NCBI GenBank assembly: GCA_013396915.1
Contig: VWZL01001368.1
Location: forward strand, 496,001-560,000
Reading direction: 5' to 3'
From: Stercorarius parasiticus
Lineage: Eukaryota > Chordata > Aves > Charadriiformes > Stercorariidae
Length of the DNA: 64,000 nt
Below the pieces are notes generated by a model. The model did no database searches, was not told where the DNA came from, and was given only the letters and a program-made list of their open reading frames with translations. Positions 1 to 11,693 of the stretch are shown here, one piece after another. Made by a program: the position numbers and the translations under genes. Every line of letters starts with the position of its first letter. Position 1 is the stretch's first letter.

Positions 1-139
1 GTAGCATAGAGCACAAACAGTATTTTTAGTATGTCTGGTTATGAGCAGAGAGTGTAATGGACTGTACAGGTGACTAAAAGCTACTTATTCCTTGGAACAG
101 CAATTGGAGAACAAAATAAATTTGTCAAACAGATTACAA

Positions 140-157
140 GGGGCGGGGGGGGGCGGG
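140..157 (+). repeat. G-rich tract, possible G-quadruplex
   Basis: Runs of G of about 4, 9 and 3 are separated by single C bases. With the long run split, four G-triplets are available, so a quadruplex is possible. The tract may equally be a simple mutable homopolymer. Confidence 0.5.
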
Positions 158-1479
158 AAGAGCAGATGACAAAACAAAGAGCATTCCAAAGTAATAAAAC
201 TCCCTGGTAAAGCCCAGACTGATGTTTTAAAACATTCAAGAATAAGAAAGAAAATACAGTCAGGAAAGAAAAGTAGGAGCAAAAGGGGATTTATAAGTTT
301 AGAACATTTGGTGAAAATTAGAGATGGACTGTAACCAAAATGCTTGATCCAAATACCTCTAAATTTTGGAGGACACTTGATAGCTTGAACTGGATTTAAG
401 TTCTACAAACTTATAACGGACTTTTATCCAAACTCTGCTTCCAAACTCTGGGACAGTTTGAGAGCGTCTTTGGACTCATATCCTGAATCTTCCACCCATG
501 TCAGCTGGAAATCTCACATTAACGCAATTGTTGAAAAACAGCGTTGCGAGCCAGGTTTCTATTTTCAGCGCTTCAACCTCCAGAGCTGTTCTAGGCCACC
601 ACCTTCGTCTGCTGGAAATAGTGCGTGAGGTTTGACTTGGGCAGCTAGAACGCCTTTCTGCAGCGCACAGACGGAGGTTTTATTGTAAGCTTCTCTTTCC
701 AGCACTTCAGTCCCTCCTACACAATTCAGTAACCAGTTAATTTATACATTCTGCCTGAAGCACTCCCTCTGGCTTCATAATATAATCTCTCAAATGAAGA
801 AAACTTACATAAAAGCAGATACAGCCGTTCCCAGGCCACTCACTCAGCTCTAGGCTGCCTGCTGGCACGAAGGCACTCGTAGCCAGCTTGGTGTCCTGGG
901 GCAGTCTGCAGCGTTGGATGAATGGCGGCCCCTTGCTGCGTTCTCCAAGCGGCCACCATCCCACTGCACAGACACCTTGCTACATCACAGCGTTTCCGCT
1001 ATATTCCCCTATATTGCCTCCCCCTTCTTGCTAGGTCACTCTGGAAATTTTTACCTTGGAATTGGCTTGCTTGCAAAAGGGTTTTGTTATACTTACTGGA
1101 AGGGGAAAAGAAGAAACAAGTAGTTTATGAGCACCAGAGATAATGAAGCCTCATTTCCTACACATTTCTTACTTGTGGAAAGTTCAAATAGCTGCTTAGG
1201 AAGATGTAAACTCAGATTTCTTTCCTCCCCCCTGTGATTTTGGTGTTTCTGATGGCTTCTGTGCCCTGTGAATTTTCTGATGCGTACTATGGGAACGCTC
1301 ATACTGCTGACCTTTCCCTTGCAGGGACACTGACAAGGCTCCTGCTCTTCCCACCGCCTTAACTCCTCTATCAAACTTGTCTGAAGTAAGCCAGTGGATC
1401 CAAAAGTTATTTGGGGGAATACACAATGAGATACATTCACGGAGAGTGCGACAAAAATAAAAAAGCTGAAGATCAATAC

Positions 1480-1575
1480 TCTCACAGCACACCACCACAC
1501 CATACACCCCCCACCCCCCCAAAAAAACCCCAAACCAACCCACACCAGAAAACAACAAACCACAAACAAACCATG
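1480..1575. repeat. C/A-rich low-complexity tract
   Basis: About 95 bases consist almost only of C and A, with runs of CCCCCC and AAAAAAA and CACA/CCAAAC motifs. It produces long but meaningless open frames on both strands. Similar tracts recur at 13121-13215, 43174-43215 and, as the complement, 59738-59800. Confidence 0.85.
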
Positions 1576-1787
1576 CAAAAGGAACTGAAAGGACCTTTGA
1601 GTGCACTTAGGTTTAGGAACTTTCTAATGTCCTCCATATGCAGCACTCCTATAGGAAGGTGAATCACAGGGAATGCCATTTAAGTTGTCAACCCAGCATG
1701 CTACAAGGAGAGTAGCTTTTTCTTAGCTCCTAGTTCTAAGATACTAACAGTTAACCATGTAATTTCAGTTAGGTATTTCTTTGTACG

Positions 1788-1821
1788 TTGGTAAAACAAT
1801 ACTACATTGGTAAAACAATAC
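1788..1821 (+). repeat. 15-bp direct repeat, period 19
   Basis: TTGGTAAAACAATAC occurs identically at 1788-1802 and 1807-1821. It is a two-copy local tandem duplication with four bases between the copies. Confidence 0.9.
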
Positions 1822-3082
1822 AGTGCCTTTTTTCCAATAAATAACGTGTTGTATGACCACAGGTTTGTGCCTCTGCATGTAGGAGTGGAAAACAGATTTC
1901 CTGTGTTTCTAGAATGTTTACAATCTCAAAAAGTTGTACTGAAAAATTGAAGTATCAGACCTTTCCCACAAGCAAGAAAAAAGTCTGTGTATTCCAACTG
2001 GGACTATTGAAGTGTTATCAATTTTTTAAAACAAAAAGACAACTCTGAGATATTTTTTTTTTCTCTTTTAAAATATGAATTGCCCAAAGTTGCCAAGTGG
2101 ATAATTGCTTTGAATTTGAAAAACAGATTTTAAAATGTAAAGTTGAATGTTTCGACAATTTTTAAAAAATGTTTATTTTTTAAACTAGAAGATCTGTCAA
2201 ATCTTATACATAAGCTGAGGCTCTGGTATAGTTCCAGTTGTGGGGAACCACCTTTTTAGATCACTTCAAAGGCAAATCCCATGAAGATTTTGAGTTACCA
2301 TTTCTATCATGTTAAAATAATCACCTAGCTCAAAACCACCGCAGACTTACAAATTTGTATTTTTACGTTGCACGATTTCTAAAGCAGCAACTATTTTTGT
2401 CGATTTTGCATACAAGACATTTTAAATTTGACATCTCTTTTCTCATGCTGAAAGGATAGGAGAAGAAGAAAAAAAAAGTATTCCCTTTTCTTAGAAAAAT
2501 GGCCACATTCATTTTTGTCACACTTCAGTTTCAGCAAGAACCCTGTCAGAGACTTACATGGGCTCTTCTACAGTGTTTTCCTGGCGGCACAGGATAGACT
2601 CACTATCCCGTGTCTCCTTTGTGATCCTGGTGAGACTAATCCAGGAGTGGAAACTTCAGGCAGCATTTCCCACAGAAGATGGCTGAAAGGTGAAGACGGG
2701 CTGATGCTTTCAGCACAGCAGCACAAGAAAGAGAAAACAAGCTGATATCTTGCAGCCTATGATGTTCACACTAAACATGAAGGACAATGGGAATTCAGAT
2801 AGCTTTGGCTTTAAAAAAAAAAATTAGCACAAAGACTCTAGATTACTTTATTCTACTACCTAATAGTTCTATTTATATCAAATAAGCAAGAGAACTGGGA
2901 CTCCAAGACAGCAGTTTTTTCTTTAATTGTGGAAGGGAAGGGGCCTTGGAATAGTAATCTGTATCAGGTAAAAGGTAAACACAGATTTTTTTTATATTTT
3001 TTTTCATATAATAGATACACTTTTCCTTGCAACAATATGTAAGTTATCGTAGTGCAAAATCAGATTGCAACTCTTGGTTGCC

Positions 3083-3100
3083 TTTTTTTTTTTTTTTTTT
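3083..3100. repeat. Poly-T run (18)
   Basis: Uninterrupted run of T. No recognisable retroposon body lies next to it, so it is called a homopolymer and not a SINE or retropseudogene tail. Confidence 0.8.
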
Positions 3101-3539
3101 AATTATTACCTTCTGAGTAATTCCTTTTCAGAAAAAAAATGTTTTATGAAAACACTCTGGCAAGAACGCCAGAATATTTTTTTGGCTCTCTAATGAAATT
3201 TTGTCTCATGATTCATCCTGCACAATCTGATTCCAAATTATTGCTTTTTATGTTCAAATATTTTCCTATGTAAGCAGGAATTCATATACTCATGGCATGG
3301 GAAAAATGTGGTAAATTATATTTGAGTGCAATTCTTCTTTTCACATACAACCTGACATGTTTAACTCCCAAGGATTTTTAAATAGCCCAAAGAAAAACAC
3401 AAATAAAATGAAATGCAAATAAAGCAAATTCTAAAAGTAGAAAGAAAAATACTGTTCCTGAAACGTTTTACCAAATTAATGTTTGTTATTTATATAATGC
3501 TTAGGTACAGATTTTCATAGTTTTATTGAAAACAGTGTC

Positions 3540-3690
3540 CAGCACTTCATTTCAAAGCCCTACAAGTAATTCACTAATCTTCAAAATCCTTCTCTAATAA
3601 GTAAATAAACATTATTTTTGGGGGGGGNNNNGGGGGAAGCAGACTACTTTCCCAAGGCTGAACTGTGCACAAGAATGGAGATGGATAACC
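3540..3690 (-). repeat. MIR/L2-like ancient SINE relic with assembly gap
   Basis: Read on the plus strand, the order of blocks matches the reverse complement of the MIR/L2 3' region. It has a 'tacaagtaattcactaat-cttcaa' type start, then 'taagtaaataaacattattttt', a G-rich block, and 'actttcccaaggctgaa' in place of the usual 'acttgcccaaggtcac'. The similarity is old and divergent. The G run at 3620-3636 contains four unknown bases (3628-3631), probably a homopolymer that could not be assembled. The call is from memory of the family; an alignment would settle it. Confidence 0.45.
3628..3631. other. Assembly gap (4 N) in a poly-G run
   Basis: Four unknown bases are flanked by eight G on the left and five G on the right. 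The true G-run length is unknown. Confidence 0.95.
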
Positions 3691-4654
3691 TTAACCCGTG
3701 CACACCTAAGCCTCTGTCTCTAAACAAACAGCACGCTCAAGGAGGACATGCACTGCATGGGCACATCTAAGCCCCTCGCTGACCAAAACCGAAGGTGGTG
3801 CCATTCCAGCTAGTGCAAGGAGGAATTCACTCCCCACCCCTTGCTCCCTTTTCTGCAGAAGAAACAGGTTTCTGCAGGAACTCATCCAGCTACTGAGCCT
3901 TACCCACTGCTCCCTCACCCGTCCCTCTAAAATTCCCCAAAATTCCCCGAAACATTTAATAAGAATAGAATACGTTTAGCTCAAAATAAAGAGCTATTTA
4001 ATTTGAATTTCATCCCACCTTAAGGCTTGCTTCTGACAGAAGGCCCACCAAACACTGCCAGCCAGTAGTGTGCAACCAGGAAGAGAGATGCATTGGGTGA
4101 TAGCAATTCTTCTGTAAATGAGCTCATCTTCCCACTATCCAATTCTACCAATTTGCTTCATCCACATGTTGTTTCTTGTCATTCGTCTAGGTGTTCAACT
4201 TCTGGAGGCACAATCAGCTCTTTGTTGTATCTTGGTATAATCCCTACTAGAATCCCGACTCCAGAAAGGCACTCAAGGGTGCTCCTGCAACATAAATCCT
4301 TACTTTGTCCCCCCCAAGCTACTGTCCTATTATATTATAATATAATATAACACAACACAATGACTGACACCATTATAATTAAATCTCTGTACCTTTCATT
4401 TCTGTATTTAAACATGTGTCCCCCTGGACTCCCCATCTCACTGACTGGTGTTTTGTTTGTAAGCTTTAAGTCTGACAGAGAAATATTTTTCCTCCCAGTT
4501 GACTGGGCTCAGCAAGGCATTTAACTACACAGAACCACCATAGGGATGGAAGACATTCTAAGAGCTCCCCCAGTCCCTGATCCAGTCCACAGTAGACCCA
4601 TGAATCCACAGTAACTCCAAAAGTCAACAATGCTTATGCCTTTAATGGCATATG
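3691..4654. other. Gene-free unique DNA
   Basis: Nothing recognised. It contains a short TATTATAATA-type AT microsatellite around 4329-4350. Open frames are short (under 90 codons) and lack family resemblance. Confidence 0.6.
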
Positions 4655-5430
4655 TTCATCCAACACGGCTGTGAAAACTCATCCACAGTGCCTATGGACA
4701 ATATGTAGTTTCCACCAGTCTGTGGCAACTCACCAGTATCCTTACTGTTAGAAAAGTGTTCCTAACATCTAACCTTCATATTTCTCTCTGCAGGATAAGC
4801 TCATTATTTATCCGTATGTAGACATATTTAAAAAAAAGAATTCTTTGCAGTTTGCAGCAGTCTTCCAAATATTTGAAGACTATCATCATATCCTTACTCA
4901 GTCTTCTCTACTTTAGATTAAACAAGTCCAAATTAAGGCAATAGTCCATCACTGGGAATGACGTAAGTCATCTGACTGTTGCCTACTGGATCCCACCATT
5001 CTGGGTAGACTCCCAAAAATCAGTACCAATCTCCAGCTTGAGTCTTACTGCAGCACACCTAGCATAGTACGAGATTTCTTCATACCTCTTCCAAGATATA
5101 CTTCCCCTCAAGTATCCTCATACACCTTCCCTTCTGCCCCCACAAGAGCAATGTAAATTTGACTTGTGTTTAGCTTGTAAGCTACAACAATCACTTCAAC
5201 GGCCTTTCATCATGCTGAAATCAAGTTCTCCAATATAAGCTCCCTGCCCTTCCCAGCTTGCATCGTCTGGAAATTTAACAGGGCACATTCTGTGTTCTTC
5301 CCCCGATCACTGATAGAAATTCCAAATTTGGCACAGAAGCTTGGTGATTTCTTTCAAAATATGATTTTCCAGTCAGTTTTGCCTTTAGAGTTTAACTCCT
5401 TATCGAGCTTAAAACCTTACTGAATTAGGT
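4655..5430 (-). mobile_element. Ancient amniote-type CR1 LINE fragment
   Basis: The plus strand reads as a diverged reverse complement of the CR1 ORF2 region and its 3' end. Landmarks in order: a segment like the terminal 'gattccacaacctc' block (about 4700-4740); 'ttagaaaagtgttcctaac' (about 4749); a 'tttgaagactatcatcat' block (about 4872); 'cagtcttctctac..agattaaacaa' (about 4899-4925); 'tttagcttgtaagct' (about 5170); and 'cccagcttgcatcgtctgg' (about 5254). These correspond to the C-terminal half of ORF2 in the old CR1 families shared by crocodilians, turtles and birds. Many substitutions and small indels leave no open frame. Boundaries are approximate. It shares its family type with the copy at 14055-14495 but lies in the opposite orientation. 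Confidence 0.75.
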
Positions 5431-5543
5431 AGGCCTGATTTTCACAAATAACATAGGGAAATGTTGTCACTGCCTCTTCCCTTTGTTGCTGCAGTTATTA
5501 AAATACATGTATCAGGCTCTCAAAAGTGACGTCTGTTTCTCAT
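5431..5543. other. Spacer between old CR1 and solo LTR
   Basis: Short unique stretch. Its last five bases, CTCAT (5539-5543), are the left target-site duplication of the LTR that follows. Confidence 0.6.
5539..5543 (+). repeat. Left target-site duplication CTCAT
   Basis: Five bases immediately before the LTR's TGTA start. An identical CTCAT follows the LTR's TACA end at 6349-6353. A 5-bp duplication is typical of ERVL (class III) integration. Confidence 0.85.
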
Positions 5544-5736
5544 TGTACTGAGTTTACGCAGCAATGCTTTGGTAGCAGGGGAGGCTACAGGGGTGGCTTC
5601 TGTGAGAAGCTGCTAGAAGCTTCCGCTATGTCTGACAGAGCCAGTGCCAGCCAGCTCCAAGTTGGACCCACTGCTGGCCAAGGCGGAGCCCATCAGCAAC
5701 NTTGCACTGGCGCAGGGTCCTGGCAGGACAACTGAA

Positions 5737-5960
5737 CCCGTGGAGAGAGAGGAGCCCACGCTGGAGCAGGTTTGCTGGAAGGACTTGTGACCCCATGGGG
5801 GAACCTATGCTGAAGCAGTCTGTTCCTGAAGGACTACACCCCATGGAAGGGACCCACGCTGGAACAGCTCAAGAACTGCAGCCCCTGGGAGGAAGGACTC
5901 ACATAGGAGAAGTTCATGGAGACCTGTCTCCCATGGGAGGGACCCCATGCTGGAGCAGAG
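5737..5960 (+). repeat. Degenerate internal repeats in the LTR
   Basis: Five copies of a motif of the form CCCATGGgAgGGACCCAcGC-TGGAgCAG start near 5737, 5792, 5840, 5882 and 5930, with spacings of 42 to 55 bases. The copies are partly diverged. This is an expansion inside the probable U3 region. Confidence 0.75.
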
Positions 5961-6163
5961 AAGAGTGAGGAGGAAGGAGCAGCAGAGACAACACGCGATG
6001 AACTGACCGCAAACCCCATACCCCATCCCCTACACCACTTGGGAGGAGGTAGAGAAATCGGGACTGAAGTTGAGCCTAGGAAGAAGAGAGGAGTGGGGGA
6101 GGAAGGTGTTTTAAAATTTGGTTTTATTTCTCATTACCCTACTCTGATTTTGATTGGCAAATA

Positions 6164-6169
6164 ATTAAA
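6164..6169 (+). promoter_or_regulatory. Possible LTR polyadenylation signal ATTAAA
   Basis: Variant polyadenylation hexamer about 180 bases before the LTR's 3' end, where an R/U5 boundary could lie. It depends on the plus orientation being right. Confidence 0.35.
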
Positions 6170-6348
6170 TTAATTTCCTCAAATAAGTCTTTTTTGACCA
6201 TGACTGTAATTGGTGAGTAATCTCTCCCTGCCCTTATCTTGACCCGGGAGAATTTCATTATATTTTCTCTCCCATCTCCAGCTGAGGAGGGGGAGTGATA
6301 GAGCAGCTTGGTGGGCACCTGGCATCCAGCCAAGGTCAACCCACTACA

Positions 6349-6353
6349 CTCAT
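6349..6353 (+). repeat. Right target-site duplication CTCAT
   Basis: Identical to 5539-5543 and directly after the TACA end of the LTR. Confidence 0.85.
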
Positions 6354-9300
6354 TTAAGCAAATCTGGCTTAATACAGTCAGTCCTTTAAAAGAGTCTATC
6401 AGGGTTAATATGTCTTGATTTTGGCACCATAAGGTCATCAAATCTTTTTTGACGTTCAGCCTCATTGAACTTTTCTGTTTCCTGTTGTTTCTATTTGCTT
6501 TTATGTATGTCTAGTTTTGGGAAACCATTGTTTGTCTACACTTATTTGACCGGCGCATCTTTAATTAAAGGCCAAAATAAAAAAAGATTCAGAAATGAAT
6601 CAAAAAAATCTGTTCAGGCTCCCAAATACGGAAAATCTATTCAAGCTCTCTGTAATACCGAAATGACTCCTAGAAGTGCAGTAAGTAAACTAAACTGGCA
6701 ATGATTTGAGGCAAAGAGATGTGCATTTATATGTTGTTTTCTCTTGTCAGAAATTTAGTTTTTTCCCCCCAAGCTTTACAACTTAAAGAGAGGGAAGTAA
6801 AGAGAGAGGTTACATCTAATTAAGATTATGGGACTGATTTTCTTGAATTACGATCTGAGTCCTCAAAAAACTTTTTCAGTTTGGATATGGAAAACCACTT
6901 CCCTATGCATTTATACATTTGAATTTCAAAGGTCTCAAGGTTTGTTCCTCCATTGATCCGTTTTGCAATAATCAAAGTTAACTTGACAAGCTTTTATAAT
7001 GCAAACACCAATATATAATTAATGTCAATATTCCTGCAATAATATGGGATATTGAAATAATGACAAAGATACCATAGTGGATCACCTAAATCTACCCCTT
7101 CTCACAGGAATATCAAAGTAAAATTCCTTAAATATCAGATGTTTAAAAAGATATTTTAAACCTAAGAAAAAAGGCTACCTGATGGAAGAAAAAAAGGGAT
7201 GGTCATTTGGGTCATCATTAATCAAATGAGAAACCGGCCTCCTTAGCTCAGCATAAGAAAAGCAAAACAGCAGCAGAACAACAACGCTCTCATTCTCAAG
7301 AGTGCTGGGTTTCTTTTTGTTTTAAATAAATTTTTTTTTCTTTTTTTAAATCTCCACACAACCTACAGAACATGACCCCACTGCTAACTCTTCCAAATCA
7401 AAGGATTTTATCTGGGTTTGTATCCTTTTTCACATCTTTTTTGAAAATCAGAAACTATAAAAATAGAAGTATTGTATCATTCCAGAAGACAAGACGACAG
7501 AAGGCAGCCTGTGAATTCCCCGAACACTGCTATCATCTTTGTTTAGTGGAATACTTTTCCACCTCTGACTCTGAGCACTGTAACCTCTCTCCAAATACCC
7601 TGGGGCTTAAGATACCTCTTCCAGTTTCAGCCCAGCTTTTCGCCTGCGGAGTAAATGGCAGCGATTGTTATTGCTGGCTGTAATGTCACCACACGTATCT
7701 GTCGTCATTCCATTTATTACACGAACAAGGTAAGTGAAGACAGGCAAGAAATACATACATGGCTACCACTTCAATCCTCAGGAATGAAATCACTCTCTCT
7801 CTCATGACTATTTTTAGTGAGGTTTGTTTCCAGTCAAAGGCAAGATGAGTTATCAAGGAAACAGCTTATTCTAGCATCACGTTACTGGTCATTTCTAGAC
7901 GAACCGCCGTTGCTTCAGAAAGTAACAGTATCTGATGATAAATAATCCCAAGGTCCTTTTCATTCGCTTACTGGGAGTTTCTCTCGTTTGTGAGGACAGA
8001 CAAGGATCTTTCAGAGAGGTACTTTCTTCTAAACTTGTCCTCTTGAATTTAGGCAGTTTAAGGAAACAATGACTGCTGACAAGTTCCTTATTACCAGCAA
8101 TTAATGGCCAGTTTGTTAATTAGTGTCCTGAGGCAAAGTTAATGTAGCACTTCCAGCAGAACCCAAAACAAAAACATAGAATATTTTTGGATATGGGATA
8201 ACAGCTCTGTTTTATTCAGTATTTTTCTTAACAAGGACAGGTTTTCCTGTCCAAATCACTGGACTGCAAAGTGCATAAACTGGGAAAAGAAATCAGCTTC
8301 ATTAAAAGGAAAAACAATAATAAACTGGCTGTGGTCTTTTTCCTGACCCAGAACATGGCAAGTTCCCAGTACATTCAGGAAAGAATAAAAATTTGGAAAA
8401 GAAAAAAAAAAAGTGGAGGAAAAAAAAAAAAAGCTTGTGGAAGTGTTTTCTCTGCTTTTTCAGTGAAAACTGCAATCAATCCTGGAGGCTTTCCTCACAG
8501 ACTGTTTCCCTAGCCCAATTAATAAAAAAAAAGAAAAAAATAATCATCTTTAACTGCTGAAAACGCCTTCAATGAGCTAACACCTTCGGGGCCAGGGGGG
8601 GGACAACAAAAAGCCCCAAAACAAAACAACCCACAAAACACATGGAGTTGTAACTCAGAACTTGGTCCTGAGAAGTGCTGTTTACTTTGGGGATACCTCT
8701 ACTTGCTCATTACAAAATCATGAGCTTTACAAAGGGAAATTGAGAAGCCATCCCATACCCTTTCTCTCACCACCACTCTGCCTCTCAGAGCTGTGATGAA
8801 ATCGTCATCTTTTCCTCATCTAACCAGCAGAGAGAGACAGGATACCTCCTCTCTTATGAGTAACAGTGCTCCTGGAGCAGTGTCCACACTTGGCATCGGT
8901 ATTTTTTACGATTTCCTACAGGTGTCCCAACAGGGTGGTGTTCAGAGACCTCCAGAGCAGGAACAGACATAAATCTTAAACTGTCTTTAAAACCCACTGC
9001 CAGTTGCAAAGACAACAAAAATCCTCCAGTGACCACATGGCAGAGGATCACAAGCCTTTCTAGGAGTGACCTCCGTTGCCACTGTTTCTACATCCTCTCG
9101 ACTGTTCCTCGTGTGTCACCGTGGTGGTTAAATCAGGCAAAACTGATGCTGGCCTCTGCTGTACGTAAGAGACACCTTGAAGGCCATGGATTTCTCCTCA
9201 ACTTTCCATAAGGCTAACAGCCAAAGACGAGAGCCGGCCCATCTGGCTCCTCCATGAGCCACGCAGACAGTAGTGCCGAGGCAGACGTGCCAGCAAGAGT

Positions 9301-10000
9301 GACTCTGAACAGCTCATGGGGAGGTTTCTCCAGCAGAGAGGCTGAACTTTCGTGCTGCAACAGCTCATTTCATGACTCTCCAGGAAGAGGTGGGCTACAG
9401 CTGGCAGCTATAATCACTACAGGCATTGCCGAGAACATATTCCCTATCACTCAGTGATAAAACCTTACACAAAAAGTCAGAATACTATAAATATGAAATT
9501 TTGTTCGTTAATAAGGCATAGCCAGGCTGATTTAGTTTCAGACCTTGCATCAGCCAAACATAACTTTCAGATGTGAAACATTTATAAATGTCTGCATTTA
9601 ATTAAAATGTTAAAACTTCTTAAAATAATTCTCTCAAAAATGTTAAACCACATGAAATGCAGTAAAAGCTGCATCACATTTAAAAAAAATTTACAATGTT
9701 TTTATTGTATAAATGATATAAAATTTTAATACCAGCAACGATGTACTTACAACAAAAACAAAGCAAAGCACACCAAAAAAAGCTGGTTTTGCTGTATATC
9801 AATACATAACTAAACATAGCCACTGGTTGGTGGTTGAGTGGCTACTTTCCTCACAGAGGGATTCATGAAGTATGCTGTCGGAATACTTCAGAGAGCAGTC
9901 AAGGTTCCATTTGTTTGGTTAATATATTCATTACTGCTGAGAACTGCACTATATATAAAAAGGAGAATAATCAAGAGCCATCTTTTACGTGCTTTTCTGC
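6354..10000. other. Gene-free unique DNA
   Basis: No exon or repeat family recognised. Open frames at 7372-7683 and 9254-9457 are of chance length. Local features are A-rich runs at about 8400-8435 and 8520-8545, and a short A/C-rich stretch at about 8595-8640 after a run of eight G. The remainder is AT-rich. Confidence 0.6.
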
Positions 10001-11677
10001 TCATCTCATCTCCTAATGAATTGTAAATCATTTTGAAATTATGTATGACTTAATGATTAATTTAAGATAGTTTATATATATGTATTTATAGTTTTTTATA
10101 GCTACAAGACAATAAAAAACTAGGATTTTTAAGATAGTTCTGTTACCCTTTCCTTTTTGGATAGTTACATGAATGCCTTTGGGAAGAAAGCATTGTTTTC
10201 CAATAATATGTCAAGATTTGGCATTGCTAACATTGTTTTGACACAGTGATTCAGCATAGACTGCCGAGTCCATTTATGTAACATCAACTACTTTTATAAA
10301 AGCAAAGAGGGATAACCTGAGAACTCTCATGTGTTTTACGTACAATTTACTCACCAGGACTGTAACCATAGGAAATCTTGAGCTTCACCATCATCCCATT
10401 CATTTTTAAATAGAAGTTTGTATTAACTTCAGCCAGTTGCAGTTTATACCCATAGTCTGTATGGGGTTAACATGTTACGTGTGAATTGATGCAAGTGCAG
10501 CAAGACAGGCTTATTGCTAATATCTTACATGAAATATGAGGCCTCAACCAAAGTCTGAAGCTAGAAAGGACATCTTAAGAGGTAATCAAGTCTTAAACTG
10601 ATTCTGACTGTAGGTTATATCAGGATTTTGTCAGACCGCCTAAACAAAGAGGTTAGCGCAAACCAATCCAGACGCGTTCTGCACAGCCACTATAACAAGT
10701 GGCCTCCACAGAGCGTTTGGGTAATGCTTTGATTATCAGACATGCTAGTAAATACTAGTTATTTTAAAGTGTAGCGCATCTCACCCAAAGGCATCCAAAA
10801 AAACTCTTTACAAAAATAAATTAGTCAGAAGATGAAGACATTTGCTATTCAAGAATGTTCTGGGGGGAGACGGCAGACTGGTTTTGCCAAACAGCACGCC
10901 CCAGTAAAACAAATGACCCTCTGTCCCTGTCCTGCCACCACTTGAGGAATGGATATTAGGCTGATCAACATATCTTTATAGCCCTGAAATCTCAAGGCTG
11001 TTTGAAGCCAGACCATAAGCCCAAGTCTAATTTTTGCCACTGGGTTTGATCATTTTGAAAGGCTGAACTGACACAGTCTGAACTCTCCCAAAACATAGAA
11101 GTCCATGAAATTTTTGTTCAAATAGCTATTCAAGCTATCTTAATTAGATGTTCCAGTACTACAATAGAGAAATATAGCACAAAGCCACACAAAACAGAAG
11201 TGGCAAGGAAAGGATGAAAAGGCTTCAAGTATAGAAGAGAATTTGACTAAAAAAAGCCCACACCATAGGCCAACTTTGCTGGAGAACAGCAATTGGAGGA
11301 CAAGAGAGACACAATGCATAATGTGAAAGAGTATTAACAACAGGCTGGGGTTTTAGGAGAGTTGCATCAGGAGTGAAGGATGACACGCTGTCTGGCTTCC
11401 TTCTTATTCAAAGATGATATGTTTTCTAGTTGGACACTTAGCACCTCTAAACTACAGTGGTTTTAGTATTCGCTAAAACAAGCATGGTTGTGCTTTGCCT
11501 TTTAGAGGGGAGGAAAGAAAAATGCCTTTTCACTTTCTGATCCTTTTATCCTATTAAGTGAGGCATGAGAAATCCAGCATAACCATGCAGGCCTATACCC
11601 AGGTGAGTCATGCATGTGAAAAGTGTGCTACCCCATGCAAAGCAAATTTTCAATTTTGATTGGGATATTTTTTTTCC

Positions 11678-11693
11678 TATTATTATTATTATT
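11678..11693. repeat. (TAT)n microsatellite
   Basis: About five uninterrupted TAT units. Confidence 0.8.

Larger units (their letters stand above)
1..3535. other. Gene-free unique DNA with simple repeats
   Basis: No exon, RNA gene or named repeat is supported here. The longest open frame (minus strand, 1093-1578) runs through a C/A-rich tract and is not protein-like. The stretch holds a G-rich run at 140-157, a C/A-rich tract at 1480-1575, a short direct repeat at 1788-1821, AT-rich DNA at about 2030-2180 and a run of 18 T at 3083-3100. The rest is AT-rich sequence with stops in all frames, as expected of bird intergenic or intronic DNA. Confidence 0.7.
5544..6348 (+). mobile_element. Solo LTR of an ERVL-type endogenous retrovirus
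   Basis: An 805-bp element begins TGTA and ends TACA, the expected short inverted ends. It is bounded by identical 5-bp duplications CTCAT (5539-5543 and 6349-6353). No retroviral gene lies on either side, so it is a solo LTR left by recombination between two LTRs. The 3' part carries the 'ggtcaacccactaca' end that I recognise from LTRs widespread in bird genomes. The 5-bp duplication supports the ERVL class. Orientation is inferred as plus from an ATTAAA signal at 6164-6169 followed by a U5-like tail, but the TG/CA ends alone do not decide it. The U3-like half holds five degenerate copies of a roughly 28-bp motif (near 5737, 5792, 5840, 5882 and 5930). The only open frame (5702-5968) is a by-product of that repetition. 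One unknown base lies at 5701. Confidence 0.85.

Noticed and set aside
1093..1578. 161-codon minus-strand open frame
   Set aside because: It is carried by the complement of a C/A-rich low-complexity tract, giving G/W/F/V-rich nonsense. No domain.
5702..5968. 88-codon open frame with repeated PMG/TH motifs
   Set aside because: It is the translation of the internal repeats of the solo LTR, not a gene.
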